Below are positions 24,757 to 33,176 of a stretch of DNA of 64,000 bases, piece by piece. The stretch is from NCBI RefSeq assembly GCF_025231485.1, contig NZ_CP104003.1, forward strand, positions 2,852,001-2,916,000. The letters run 5' to 3'. Each line of letters opens with the position of its first letter. Position 1 is the first letter of the stretch. The position numbers and the translations under genes are program-made. Under the pieces are notes generated by a model that did not search any database, was not told the origin of the DNA, and saw nothing but the letters and a program-made list of their open reading frames with translations. This DNA is from Salinirubellus salinus (GTDB lineage: Archaea > Halobacteriota > Halobacteria > Halobacteriales > Haloarculaceae).

Positions 24757-24977
24757 TCGTTGGAGGGGAGGGATGGTCTCGGTCGATGCAGGTCCGGTAC
24801 GGTGGGCGTTCGGTCGGGGCGACAGCGAGCCACGACGGTATCATCCCGGGGCCACCAGTTGGGCGGGGACACGCGCTCCGGGTGCGGTGGACGGGACTTC
24901 CGTCGGCGATCAGTCCGCTGTCACGACCCGACGTACGGGGGGCGGGGAGAACGCCCTGATGGAGGTCATCCACACCT

Positions 24978-24985
24978 CTTTAAGT
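24978..24985 (+). promoter_or_regulatory. TATA box of the Bat-type regulator gene
   Basis: CTTTAAGT is centred about 28 bases before ATG 25009, consistent with a leaderless transcript. The 252-base interval to the divergent PetD-like gene holds no other gene. Confidence 0.6.
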
Positions 24986-25008
24986 CGGCCACGTGGCTAG
25001 GTGGGACG

Positions 25009-25665
25009 ATGCGGTACCTGACGCTCCGCATGGTCCCCCGAGATGGCGACGGATTCCACCCCCTCGGACGGCGGTTGGCCGAGGAACCGTCCCTGCAGCG
25101 CGAGGCGGTCCACCACTTCGAACACCTCGACGACGGGACCGTCCTGTTGCTCGCGGAGGGGAGCGGCGACCGCGACCGCTACGAGGAGATCATGTCCTCC
25201 GAGCCCACCGTCCGCGACTACATGGTCTCGGGCGAGGACCGCTGGATGGCGGTCAGTCAGTTCGAGTCGAACGGGACCCTCCGGGAGATCCTCGAGTGGC
25301 AGCGGCGCGAGGACATCGTCGTCGAGACGCCGTTGCGGTTCCAGCAGGACGGGAGCCAGCAGATGACGGTCATCGGCGACGACGCGTCGTTCCGGGCGCT
25401 GTACGAGGAGGCGACATCGCTGGATTCGTTCGACATCGAGGTCGTCGAGACCGGCGAGTACACCCCGGATGCCGACCAACTGGCACGGACGCTCACCACC
25501 CGTCAACAGGAGATCCTGTCCGCGGCGGTCGAACTCGGCTACTACCGGGAGCCACGCGAGGCGACACACGAGGACGTCGCCACGGCACTCGACCTGTCGT
25601 CGTCCGCCGTCGGCACGCACCTGCGCCGAATCGAGGAACGCGTGTTCGGCGCGTTGGCCGGGTGA
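25009..25665 (+). CDS. Bat-like HTH_10 transcriptional regulator
   Basis: The 218-residue protein begins MRYLTLRMVP and has a sensor-like domain of ~150 residues typical of haloarchaeal Bat relatives (FQQDGSQQMTVIGDDASFRALYEE). The C-terminal HTH_10 reads LTTRQQEILSAAVELGYYREPREATHEDVATAL followed by LSSSAVGTHLRRIE. It diverges from the PetD-like gene, which is a possible target. A frameshifted small membrane gene overlaps its stop (GTGA). Confidence 0.92.
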   Translation: MRYLTLRMVPRDGDGFHPLGRRLAEEPSLQREAVHHFEHLDDGTVLLLAEGSGDRDRYEEIMSSEPTVRDYMVSGEDRWMAVSQFESNGTLREILEWQRREDIVVETPLRFQQDGSQQMTVIGDDASFRALYEEATSLDSFDIEVVETGEYTPDADQLARTLTTRQQEILSAAVELGYYREPREATHEDVATALDLSSSAVGTHLRRIEERVFGALAG

Positions 25666-25848
25666 GGCTCGCCCCGGTCGACTGCCGAGACCTCGGGGCA
25701 CTCGTTGCCCTCCTCGCGATCGTCGGCTACACTGTGTTCGACTGGCGGTTCGGAGAGACTGGCGGAACCATCCCCTTTGTGCTCGGGGGCAGCCGTAGCT
25801 ATTCTCGCGGTTGGGTGGACGCTCTATCAGCGGCTCTCGTCGAGTTGA
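25662..25848 (+). pseudogene. Small two-span membrane protein, frameshifted
   Basis: GTG 25662 overlaps the regulator stop and reads a first hydrophobic helix (LGALVALLAIVGYTVFDW), then GTIPFVLGG. At a run of five G (about 25788-25793) the continuation is in another frame: AAVAILAVGWTLYQRLSSS and TGA 25846-25848. Removing one G gives a normal ~61-residue two-helix protein. A sequencing error in the G run or true inactivation would look alike. Confidence 0.6.
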
Positions 25849-25976
25849 ACACCGCTCCCTCTCCGCGCATCTCTCCTGCAAAGTACAGCCCCTGTATCAC
25901 GCACGCCGCTACCGAGAGTCCTTCAGCAGTGCTCTCGGTGGTTGGTGGATACTCTGCCCGAACTGAGCGCCGGTCG

Positions 25977-26111
25977 CTAGTGCCAGTCCCCGCTGGTGAG
26001 ACTCCGATCACAACTCGTACAGTAGTACGGGGCCGATGGACCGGCCATCGGCGTTGAGATCACTGCTCGCTGTGCGCAGTACGGGCACCACTGGTCGAAC
26101 TGACCCATCAT
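25977..26111 (-). CDS. Small zinc-ribbon protein
   Basis: The 44-residue frame from ATG 26111 has CPYC and CTSC about 25 residues apart, fitting one zinc site. Small zinc-finger proteins of this type are common in haloarchaea. ATGA overlap with the upstream small frame (26108-26302) suggests translational coupling. There is no homologue I can name, so the call depends on the Cys pattern and the overlap. Confidence 0.5.
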   Translation of the reverse strand: MMGQFDQWCPYCAQRAVISTPMAGPSAPYYCTSCDRSLTSGDWH

Positions 26112-26302
26112 CCCCACCAGACCGAGGTGGGCGGGTCGCTGTCCCCCGTGTTCGTCTCCGAGTACTGCCGTCGAACAGCCCGGTGGTCGATGACGAGGGA
26201 GAGCATCCGGTCGATGCTCGCCACTGGTTTTCCATTTGCCGTCTGTTGGAGGGCACTGCGGAACGATGCGGCGGCCGTGTCGTGAGGGTATGTGTTCTCC
26301 AT
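26108..26302 (-). CDS. Small protein of unknown function
   Basis: This 64-residue frame from ATG 26302 reads a helical segment (DTAAASFRSALQQTANGK ... SIDRMLSLVIDHRAVRRQY) and a polar tail. It precedes the small zinc-ribbon frame with ATGA overlap on the same strand. The function is not recognised and it might not be real. Confidence 0.35.
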   Translation of the reverse strand: MENTYPHDTAAASFRSALQQTANGKPVASIDRMLSLVIDHRAVRRQYSETNTGDSDPPTSVWWG

Positions 26303-26499
26303 CGAGACACCGCTGGAGGTGCGCCAGCGATGGGAAACCACAAAGCAGTGGCAGATTCACTACTGAGAGGTTCGTTTGCGCGGGCGTACAACCCAGAGTT
26401 CCAAGCCCACTTACACTTATCGTCCGTTCCGAGTCGCTATCGCCCGTAGTTTATGTTCACCCAGCATCATTATTGTCAGCGCCGCGTAGACGTCCGAAC

Positions 26500-27445
26500 G
26501 TGCCCGCGAACGAGCGTTCGATGGTTCGACGGGTCCTGTACGGGCGTCGCGACGAGCGCCTCCGAGCGACGTGGCCGGTGCTGGTATCGTTCGCCGTGTT
26601 CCTCGGCACGCTCGTCGGCGCCTCCACGTTGCTCCGGGGGGTGCCGTTTCCCGAGGTGTTCGTCAACGCCGGCACCACGTTGGCCGTGTTCCTCGCCGTG
26701 GCCGTCCTGCTGTTCGTGGGGACACGGGCCGTCGAGCGGCGGTCAGTGGCTGGCTACGGGCTCGCACTCGACCGCCGCTGGTGGCGTGCTCGTCGGGTTC
26801 CTGTTCCAAGGACTCGTCACGGCGCTCCTGTTCGCGTTCGGGTCGGCGCGGCTGGTGGACACGCTCTCGCCGGGCATCGGCGACGGACCGGTGACCGTGG
26901 CGGTGGCCCTCGGGGCGACGGTGTCCGCGTTGCTCGCCGTGGCGCTCTGGGAGGGGTTGCTGTTCCGGGGAGCCCTCGTGCAGAACACACTGGAGGACCT
27001 GGCCGCCCGCGGGGTCGAGCGACGTACCGCCGTCGGCGTCGCGCTCGTCGGCAGCGCACTCGTGTTCGGTCTCCCGCACGCGACCGCTACTGGCGAGGGG
27101 GCGTCGGTCGGCTTCGCCGTCTTCCAGGCGGTAGTCGCGGGCCTGTACTTCGGTCTCGCGTACCTGCTGACGGACAGCCTCGCGTTCCCCATCGGGCTCC
27201 ACCTCTCGACGAACCTCCGGGTCGCGTCCGTGTTCGGCCAGCCGGACAGCGCCTTCCCGGCGCTCCTGCGTCTTGAGCGCGACCTCCAGACCACCCCGGA
27301 GGGCGTCGTGATCGTGCTCGGCCCGGGGCTCGTGCTCGTCGGACTCGTGGTCGGCTGGGTGCGACTCACCCGCGACGAACTCGCGGTCGCCGACTCGCTC
27401 TCACGGCCACCGGGCCGGACCCCGGACGAGACGGCCGCCGACTGA
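26500..27445 (+). pseudogene. CPBP-family intramembrane protease, frameshifted
   Basis: From GTG 26500 (or ATG 26521) one frame encodes VLVSFAVFLGTLVGASTLL and LAVFLAVAVLLFVGTRAVERRSVAGYGLALDRRWW. At about 26785 the match moves to another frame: LVGFLFQGLVTALLFAF to the end, with the CPBP motifs WEGLLFRG, FGLPHA and GLHLSTN. A one-base loss restores one protein of about 310 residues. The second Glu of the usual EE-LLFRG motif is Gly. A sequencing indel is an alternative to inactivation. Confidence 0.8.
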
Positions 27446-27573
27446 CCTGCTCGCACCGCCGTACCCTAGACGGTACGAGCAGGAGTCGCGCAGACGCCGC
27501 CAGTTCCAGTCGAAGCCGTGCCGTCTCCCGTCCGTCCGGGTACGTGTGGGACGGGCGAGACGCGTGTACCTGA

Positions 27574-28128
27574 CTACTCCTCCACGCTATCGACCGCCAG
27601 CAGGTCGTCGATGGTGACGACGTCCCGGTCGGTATCGACGGTGGCGGCCACGCGATTCCCCGGTGTCACCTGTTCGAGCTGGCCGAGCGTGACTCGGTAG
27701 CCGTAGCTGTTCCCCTTCGGAACCTCGTTGTGGGGGTCGTCGTTGTACAGAGTCAGGACGACCACTCCGTACGGGTCGTCGTAGCCGTCTTGAATGCGTT
27801 CGACGGTCTCGGAATCGAGTTCCATCGCCCCGTCCCCGGAGAGATCGACGACGGCCGTGTCGTAGGCGACCGTACGAACCTCCAGATCGGTCGGTGCAGA
27901 ATCGACCACGGAGGAGTCGGTGGGGGTGGTCTCGGCCACCTTCCGGTTCGTGCCGTCTCGGACGCCGCGGACGAGTGTCGACTCTACCCCACCGACGATC
28001 TGGTAGGGTGCGTCACGTGGCACGAGTGCCGAACAGCCAGCGACCGCCGTGGTACCGAGCACGGCCAAGACGCCACGCCGGGTGGCTGATGGGCGGGGAT
28101 CGCTCGTCGTGGAGAGCGGAGCGGTCAT
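27574..28128 (-). CDS. Tat lipoprotein of unknown function
   Basis: The 184-residue protein has a twin-arginine signal (ATRRGVLAVLGTTAV) and lipobox VAGC. The mature domain is beta-rich and acidic (VRTVAYDTAVVDLSGDGAMELDSE, YGVVVLTLYNDD). No family is recognised. It is transcribed toward the CPBP pseudogene. Confidence 0.82.
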   Translation of the reverse strand: MTAPLSTTSDPRPSATRRGVLAVLGTTAVAGCSALVPRDAPYQIVGGVESTLVRGVRDGTNRKVAETTPTDSSVVDSAPTDLEVRTVAYDTAVVDLSGDGAMELDSETVERIQDGYDDPYGVVVLTLYNDDPHNEVPKGNSYGYRVTLGQLEQVTPGNRVAATVDTDRDVVTIDDLLAVDSVEE

Positions 28129-28233
28129 CGTCGATCACACCGTCGGAGAGGAGAACACAAAGTGACGCTGGAGGCCCAAAGGCTGATTTGTGCTTTCAAC
28201 ATCATTTTGTGGCCCTCGAGCGTCGCTGCTCGT

Positions 28234-28500
28234 ATGAGTGATACGGAGTCCGCTGTTGCTGTACCGAACGTCGCAGACGACCCCGTCGTCGCCGGTGCGC
28301 TGCTCGGGCTGGCCCTCGGGGTGCTCGAGCGGTTCCTCGTCCACTTCGAACTGACGACGCTCGCCGTCGGGTTCGTGGTCGTCGGTGCCGTCCTCGCGGG
28401 GTTCGGCGACCGCTCGTCGGCCGATGTCGGGCGGGCGTTGACCGCCGTCGGTGCGGCGAGCTTCGTCGCCTTCCAGGCGCTCAGCCTGGTTTTCGGGTGA
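28234..28500 (+). CDS. Small membrane protein, three hydrophobic segments
   Basis: The 88-residue product from ATG 28234 has hydrophobic segments at about 18-32, 43-60 and 68-87 (VVAGALLGLALGVLERFL; TLAVGFVVVGAVLAGF; ALTAVGAASFVAFQALSLVF). The next membrane gene starts inside its stop (GTGA), so they are coupled. Unknown function. Confidence 0.75.
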   Translation: MSDTESAVAVPNVADDPVVAGALLGLALGVLERFLVHFELTTLAVGFVVVGAVLAGFGDRSSADVGRALTAVGAASFVAFQALSLVFG

Positions 28501-28769
28501 ACTCCGTGGCGGTCCCAGATGGCGAGACGGTGACGCTCCTCCGGTCGATCCGCCGCTGGCTCCTCGTCCTCGTCTCACTCTTCGGCGTCCTGCTCGTGGC
28601 GCTCGCGGCGGTGGGCTACGAGGTCAGCGGTGCAACCGACGGGGCGCTCTACGCTGTGATTGGACTGGCTGGGGGACTCGTCGCGCTCGTCGCCGGTCTC
28701 CGGGCGCTGACGACCTTGGCCGCCGGTGTGTCGCCCGAGGCCGCGGACGAGTCGACGCCCGCCGAGTGA
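28497..28769 (+). CDS. Small membrane protein, two hydrophobic segments
   Basis: The 90-residue product starts at GTG 28497 overlapping the previous stop. Two strong helices (WLLVLVSLFGVLLVALAAVGY and ALYAVIGLAGGLVALVAGL) are followed by an acidic tail. It has no recognised family and is paired with the preceding small membrane protein. Confidence 0.7.
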   Translation: MNSVAVPDGETVTLLRSIRRWLLVLVSLFGVLLVALAAVGYEVSGATDGALYAVIGLAGGLVALVAGLRALTTLAAGVSPEAADESTPAE

Positions 28770-28902
28770 ACCGTTCTCGGACACCACCGCGACTCGTGTC
28801 ACCCTCACCGGCTACCGGTGCCGTGTGAGAGGGGCTCGCACAAACCGACGTTTCAGCGTAACGACCACTTATGCTGGCAGACCATCACGATTCCGACGAC
28901 TC

Positions 28903-29625
28903 ATGTCGACGAACAGGACACAGTCGACGGCCCGATCGACCGCTGCCCTCCGGCGCGTCGTCGGCGCTCCGTTCCGAGGACAGACGTACCGCAACCTGCT
29001 GTACCTCGCACTGGCGTTCCCGCTCGGTCTCGGCTACTTCGTCGGGCTGGTGACCGGCGCCGCACTCGGTGTCGGCCTCCTGATCACGCTGGTCGGCCTC
29101 CCCGTTCTGCTTGTGACGCTGAGCGCGACGACGTTCGCGGCCAGCCTCGAGGCGTGGCTCGCGACCAGGCTGGGTGGCGTCGAGGCGTCGGTGCCGGCCA
29201 TCCTCCGTGAGAGCACGCTCGAGGGAGGACTCGTCCTGCCGGGTGACGGATTCCTCGATGCCGTCCGCCACCTCCTGACCGCCTCCTCGACGTGGACGAG
29301 CGTGGTGCTCGTCCTGTCGAAGTTCGCGTTCGGCATCGTCTCGTTCGTCGCGCTGGTGACCAGCGTGGCGGTCACGGCGACGATGGTGGCGGCCCCGCTG
29401 GTCTACGACAGCGCGACGGTGAACCTCGGGCTGACGGGTGAGGCGGGCATCGACGCCTACAGCGTCGGACCGTGGGTGGTCGACACGCTCCCCGAGGCGC
29501 TTGTCGTCGCGGCCGGTGGCCTCGTCCTCGTCGTGCTGGCGCTGAACCTCCTGAACCTGCTGGCACAGATGCAGGCGCGATACACCGCCGCCCTGCTGCG
29601 TGTCGACGCCGAGGTGACCGAGTGA
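28903..29625 (+). CDS. Sensor-domain membrane protein
   Basis: This 240-residue protein from ATG 28903 matches the standalone putative sensor domain found in haloarchaea: TYRNLLYLALAFPLGLGYFV near the start, ITLVGLPVLLVTLSATTFAASLEAWLATRLGG, a soluble central part and a C-terminal membrane pair (LNLLNLLAQMQARYTAALL). There are about four transmembrane segments. It heads an operon with a small membrane protein and an ABC transporter and may act as its input or accessory subunit. Confidence 0.85.
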   Translation: MSTNRTQSTARSTAALRRVVGAPFRGQTYRNLLYLALAFPLGLGYFVGLVTGAALGVGLLITLVGLPVLLVTLSATTFAASLEAWLATRLGGVEASVPAILRESTLEGGLVLPGDGFLDAVRHLLTASSTWTSVVLVLSKFAFGIVSFVALVTSVAVTATMVAAPLVYDSATVNLGLTGEAGIDAYSVGPWVVDTLPEALVVAAGGLVLVVLALNLLNLLAQMQARYTAALLRVDAEVTE

Positions 29626-29822
29626 CCGTGTCCTCGCTCGGTCTCCGAGTGCAGCTGTTCGGCGTCGTGCTCGTGCTCGTCGGGGCCTCCCGCGACCTCC
29701 AGATGGCGGTGTGGGGCTACTCACAGGGGAGTCCGAGCCTCGGGAGCCTGCTCGTCGTCGCTGGCCTCCTCGCGGCCGGGGGCGGACTCGTCGGGCCAGC
29801 GCTCACCGCAGGGGGTGCGTGA
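29622..29822 (+). CDS. Small membrane protein in ABC operon
   Basis: GTG 29622 overlaps the preceding stop. The 66-residue product has two hydrophobic helices (LRVQLFGVVLVLVGAS and SLLVVAGLLAAGGGLVG). The ABC ATPase gene begins six bases after it, so it belongs to the same transcript. Function unknown. Confidence 0.65.
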   Translation: MTVSSLGLRVQLFGVVLVLVGASRDLQMAVWGYSQGSPSLGSLLVVAGLLAAGGGLVGPALTAGGA

Positions 29823-29828
29823 GCGGCC

Positions 29829-30830
29829 GTGACGCGAACCGACTCGTCGCCCGACGACCGCTCGGGCGACAGGACGGGAGCGGCGGCTCGTCTCGAGGTG
29901 GACTCTCTCACCAAACGATACGGCGAGGTGACCGCCGTCGATGGACTGAGCCTCCGGGTCGAGGCCGGCGAGGTGTTCGGCTTCCTCGGTCCGAACGGGG
30001 CCGGCAAGTCGACGACCATCGACGTCCTGCTCGACTTCGTCCGACCGACCAGCGGGTCCGTGCGCGTCTGCGGCCACGACCCACAGACCGCTCCTCGTGC
30101 GGTGCGCCGTCGGGTCGGTGTGCTCCCGGAGGCGACCGGTTACTACGAGCGGGCCAGCGCCCGTGAGCACCTCCGGTTCGCTGCCGACATGAAAGGCGCC
30201 GACCACACCCCAGAGCAGACGCTCGAACGGGTCGGACTCACCGACGCGGCCGACCGACCGGTCGGTGGGTTCTCGAAGGGGATGCGCCAGCGCATCGGGC
30301 TCGCGATGGCGCTGGTCGGCCAGCCGGACCTGCTCGTGCTCGACGAACCACTCGCGGGACTCGACCCTGCGGGTGCTCGCCGCGTCCGGACGCTGGTTCG
30401 CGAGGAGCGCGACCGGGGTGCGGCTGTGCTGCTCTCCAGTCACATCACCGAGCAGGTCGAGACGCTCTGTGACCGCGTCGGTATTCTCTCTGGTGGCGAC
30501 CTCGCAGTGGTCGACACCGTCGTCGGCCTCCGCGAGCGACTGGACGCCGACCGCTCGGTCGTCCTGACGCTCGCCGAGCGCCCAGCCAGCCTCGCGATCG
30601 AGTCGCTCGACGGCGTCTCCGGCGTAAGCGAGCGCGAGGCCGGTGTCCGGGTGACCTGCCGCGACCCGACCGCCGCCGGGCCTGTCGTCGCACAGCTGGA
30701 CGCGGCGGGTGCGACCCTTCTGGACATGAACAGCCGTGGGGGGTCGCTGGAGCATCTCTTCCTGACGCTGACCGACGACGAACGAGAGGCCACGGGGAGA
30801 CCGGCGACGGCCCGGGAGGCCGGCCGATGA
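29829..30830 (+). CDS. ABC-2 type transporter ATPase
   Basis: This 333-residue ATPase from GTG 29829 has Walker A GPNGAGKST, signature FSKGMRQR, Walker B LLVLDEPLAGLDP and H-loop SSHITEQ. FSKGM and the ~100-residue C-terminal domain are typical of ABC-2 exporters and NosF/CcmA-like ATPases. The permease overlaps its stop (ATGA). Substrate unknown. Confidence 0.93.
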   Translation: MTRTDSSPDDRSGDRTGAAARLEVDSLTKRYGEVTAVDGLSLRVEAGEVFGFLGPNGAGKSTTIDVLLDFVRPTSGSVRVCGHDPQTAPRAVRRRVGVLPEATGYYERASAREHLRFAADMKGADHTPEQTLERVGLTDAADRPVGGFSKGMRQRIGLAMALVGQPDLLVLDEPLAGLDPAGARRVRTLVREERDRGAAVLLSSHITEQVETLCDRVGILSGGDLAVVDTVVGLRERLDADRSVVLTLAERPASLAIESLDGVSGVSEREAGVRVTCRDPTAAGPVVAQLDAAGATLLDMNSRGGSLEHLFLTLTDDEREATGRPATAREAGR

Positions 30831-31648
30831 GCCGAGAGAGTCGGTCTCTCGGGGTCGCCCGGCGTGACCTCGCCGAGGCCCGACGGAGTCGACTGTTCTG
30901 GGGCGCGTTCGGCCTGATATTCCTGCTGGTCGTGCCGTCGTTCTGGTCGATGGTCGGGAGCCTCCACACCGTCGAGAACGCGGCCCCGGCAGCCGTCCGC
31001 GCGGTCGGACGCATCCCCGGCTACCTCTCGACGTACCTGTTCGTTCTCGTGGCGGCACTGGCGTACGCCGCGGTGGCGAGCGAGCGCGAGTCCGGCAGCG
31101 TCCGCCTGCTGCTGAGCCTCTCGGCCACGAGGTGGGACGTGCTGGTCGGGAAGCTCCTCGCCCGCGGCGTCCTGTTGACAGTGGTGGTCGGCGCTCTGCT
31201 GGCGCTCCTCGGTAGCCTCGTCGCGTTCGGCCGTGGAACGCTGCCCGTCGTCGGATTCGCCGTGGTCGCCGGCTGGGTCGTCGTCTACGCGCTCTGCTGG
31301 ACGGCGTTCGCAGCCGGGCTGTCGGCCGCGTTCGACTCGCAGTACCGCGCGCTGGCCGCCGTCGCCGGCACCTACGTCGTGTTGGCCTGGAACGCCCCGG
31401 TCTGGAAGGCGGTGCTGGAGCCTGGACTGCGGGCGGTACTTCCGGCGGCTCTCCACGGATACGTGCCCGCGCTCAACCCCACACTGTCACTCGGCGTCGT
31501 CGGCCAGTGGCTGCTGGCCGCTACGACGCCGGCGACGAGCGAGGCCGGAGTCGGGCCCGTGATCGTCTCTCTCGGGGGTATCGTGTTCGTGGCCGTGGTC
31601 GGCCCGGTCGTCGGGTACCGACTGTTCCGGGGTGCCGACCTCGGCTAA
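30827..31648 (+). CDS. ABC-2 type transporter permease
   Basis: The 273-residue protein has six hydrophobic segments. Its layout is ABC-2: N-terminal VARRDLAEARRSRLFWGAFGLIFLL, an extracellular loop, then AYAAVASERESGSVRLLLSLSATRWDVLVGKLLARG, the signature region of this permease class (NosY-like). It is cotranscribed with its ATPase. It ends the operon. Confidence 0.92.
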   Translation: MSRESRSLGVARRDLAEARRSRLFWGAFGLIFLLVVPSFWSMVGSLHTVENAAPAAVRAVGRIPGYLSTYLFVLVAALAYAAVASERESGSVRLLLSLSATRWDVLVGKLLARGVLLTVVVGALLALLGSLVAFGRGTLPVVGFAVVAGWVVVYALCWTAFAAGLSAAFDSQYRALAAVAGTYVVLAWNAPVWKAVLEPGLRAVLPAALHGYVPALNPTLSLGVVGQWLLAATTPATSEAGVGPVIVSLGGIVFVAVVGPVVGYRLFRGADLG

Positions 31649-31965
31649 CGCCGCGCTGCTGCGGCCCAGCCGAGCGGCGCGGCGAACGTTCCTCCAGCCG
31701 GGAGACGGCGACGGTGGGGGATAGTCTCTCGCCGGAGAGCCCTCCAGTCCGTGGGCGCGCTACTCGTGAGGGCCGGCACGGGATGTCTTGGCCAGTTCGG
31801 CCCGGCGTCGGAGCGGGTTCGCCGACGACGGCAGATCGGCGGGGAGCCTCACCTCGCCGACGGCGCACTGTACGCGACGGGTCGGCAGGGGGAGTTACGG
31901 GGAGTGCTCTGGCAGTACTGTTGCCGCATTCGACTACTAGCAGATGCTCGGTGGCTCGTCGAGGC

Positions 31966-31995
31966 TCTGTTGCATAGAGGGCGCGTATTCATCCG
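31966..31995 (-). repeat. Dispersed repeat, copy R13 (left end, inverted)
   Basis: On the minus strand: ATACGCGCCCTCTATGCAACAG. A CTGGCAGTA motif occurs at about 31910 on the plus strand but not in matching order. The interval 31649-32067 contains nothing else recognised, apart from a TATA-like CATATATGG at 32038-32046, 26 bases before the next start. Confidence 0.65.
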
Positions 31996-32067
31996 CCTGC
32001 ACCTTCCGCATAGCGACACCGTAACTCCCGGAATAACGCATATATGGCCTGGTTCGAAGGTATCCGT

Positions 32068-32526
32068 ATGTCCCCGACTCGTCGACAGTTCCTCCTTGCG
32101 AGCACTGGTTGGCTCACCGCGTGTGCCGGCTGTTCGGCACTCTCCGACCCGCAGCAGTCGCTTGTAATCGCGGTCAACAACTACAGCGATGTCCCTCGTC
32201 AGGGATTCGTGTACATCGAACGCGACGGCACGGAACTGGTCCGCCAGTACGTGGAGGTCGGTCCCGCCGGAGGGGACGGATGGACGACAGTTGAAACACG
32301 GGTCAACCTCGGTGAGATCCCCAACGGAGCCCGTCTCGGCGTGACAGCGTCGTTCGACGATGGGTTAGAGACCGACGGCTCGATCACGTTGGATTGTGCC
32401 AGTCAGTCCCTCGGCGATATCGTGTACGTTCAGCTCGATGCGGAGCTCGATCTGTATCTAAACGAGGCGTGTTACGACGAGTTTCCCTCGGACGAAGCCC
32501 GACAGGGGGGTATCAATCGATCGTAA
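32068..32526 (+). CDS. Small Tat lipoprotein
   Basis: The start at ATG 32068 is supported by a TATA-like box 26 bases upstream and gives the signal SPTRRQFLLASTGWLTACAGC (Cys21 or 22 region). The 152-residue product continues as a beta-sandwich-like domain (LVIAVNNYSDVPRQGFVYIERDG ... ARLGVTASFDDG), similar in style to domains in other haloarchaeal lipoproteins. No specific family is named. A single gene between R13 and R14. Confidence 0.82.
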   Translation: MSPTRRQFLLASTGWLTACAGCSALSDPQQSLVIAVNNYSDVPRQGFVYIERDGTELVRQYVEVGPAGGDGWTTVETRVNLGEIPNGARLGVTASFDDGLETDGSITLDCASQSLGDIVYVQLDAELDLYLNEACYDEFPSDEARQGGINRS

Positions 32527-32596
32527 CCAGAGGTGTACGCGCGCTGCCTCTCATCGCTCAGTCCACCTCCCGGAGAGAAGGTGCGGGGGTGACGAC

Positions 32597-32632
32597 TTGC
32601 TGGATACATCCTCCGTGTGCAGCACTCAGTTC
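32597..32632 (+). repeat. Dispersed repeat, copy R14 (partial)
   Basis: GCTGGATACATCCTCCGTG followed by TGCAGCACTCAG; the second part resembles the left end of R11. It overlaps the end of the DUF1616 remnant region. Confidence 0.55.
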
Positions 32633-32668
32633 CAATCGAGATCTGAGAGTTTCAACAGAGCCCGGTTG

Positions 32669-32773
32669 CCCGAAGACGGCCCAAAGGGGCATCTCCCGAA
32701 GGACAGGGAGGTACACGGCGAGGGTCGTCACGAGAACGGCGAGTGCCGATAGGTCGGCCGCGAGCCTCCGCAC
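32669..32773 (-). pseudogene. DUF1616-type membrane protein, N-terminal remnant
   Basis: The minus frame reads VRRLAADLSALAVLVTTLAVYLP then REMPLWAVFG, like the first helix and loop of haloarchaeal DUF1616 proteins, which should continue with LPFVLFVPGYAL. Instead the frame runs into unrelated residues and stops near repeat R14. It looks like a fragment left by recombination. The rest of 32527-33222 holds only R14 and R15. Confidence 0.45.
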
Positions 32774-33153
32774 GGGGGAAAGAGCAGCTACAGCCGCTGG
32801 TGGTCCATCCCCGTTCGAAGCAACCGTTGCTGAGAAAGGTCAGTGTCAGGCCGCCGAACATGCGACCGCCATCAGCGGCTGGAACCTGACACGTTCGTAC
32901 CGATACGCTCGCGAACAGAACTATATTCCCCAGTGACACATAGGCCGTGTGCCAACTACCGACCGCGAAGCGGGCCACCGCCTCGACCGACGGCTGGGCG
33001 ACAGAGGACCTTTCGAACGTACTGTTCCCGTAACCAGTTTTTTCCCATGGCTGCCTCGGCACGACTGCTCGGGAAGACACGAGACTGTTGTGCTGCGTAC
33101 ACCCGCTGTCTCGGTCACACCGCCCCCGACAGGAATCGGGCAGACGGCGAGTG

Positions 33154-33176
33154 CGTTGCTGTATAGAGGGTTCGAG
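33154..33176 (-). repeat. Dispersed repeat, copy R15 (left end, inverted)
   Basis: On the minus strand: CGAACCCTCTATACAGCAACG. It is the last copy seen; none was found from 33,200 to 64,000. Confidence 0.6.

Noticed and set aside
3584-33176. Repeats as transcription terminators or promoters
   Set aside because: They occur at convergent, divergent and tandem junctions with one prevailing orientation, so neither role fits all copies.
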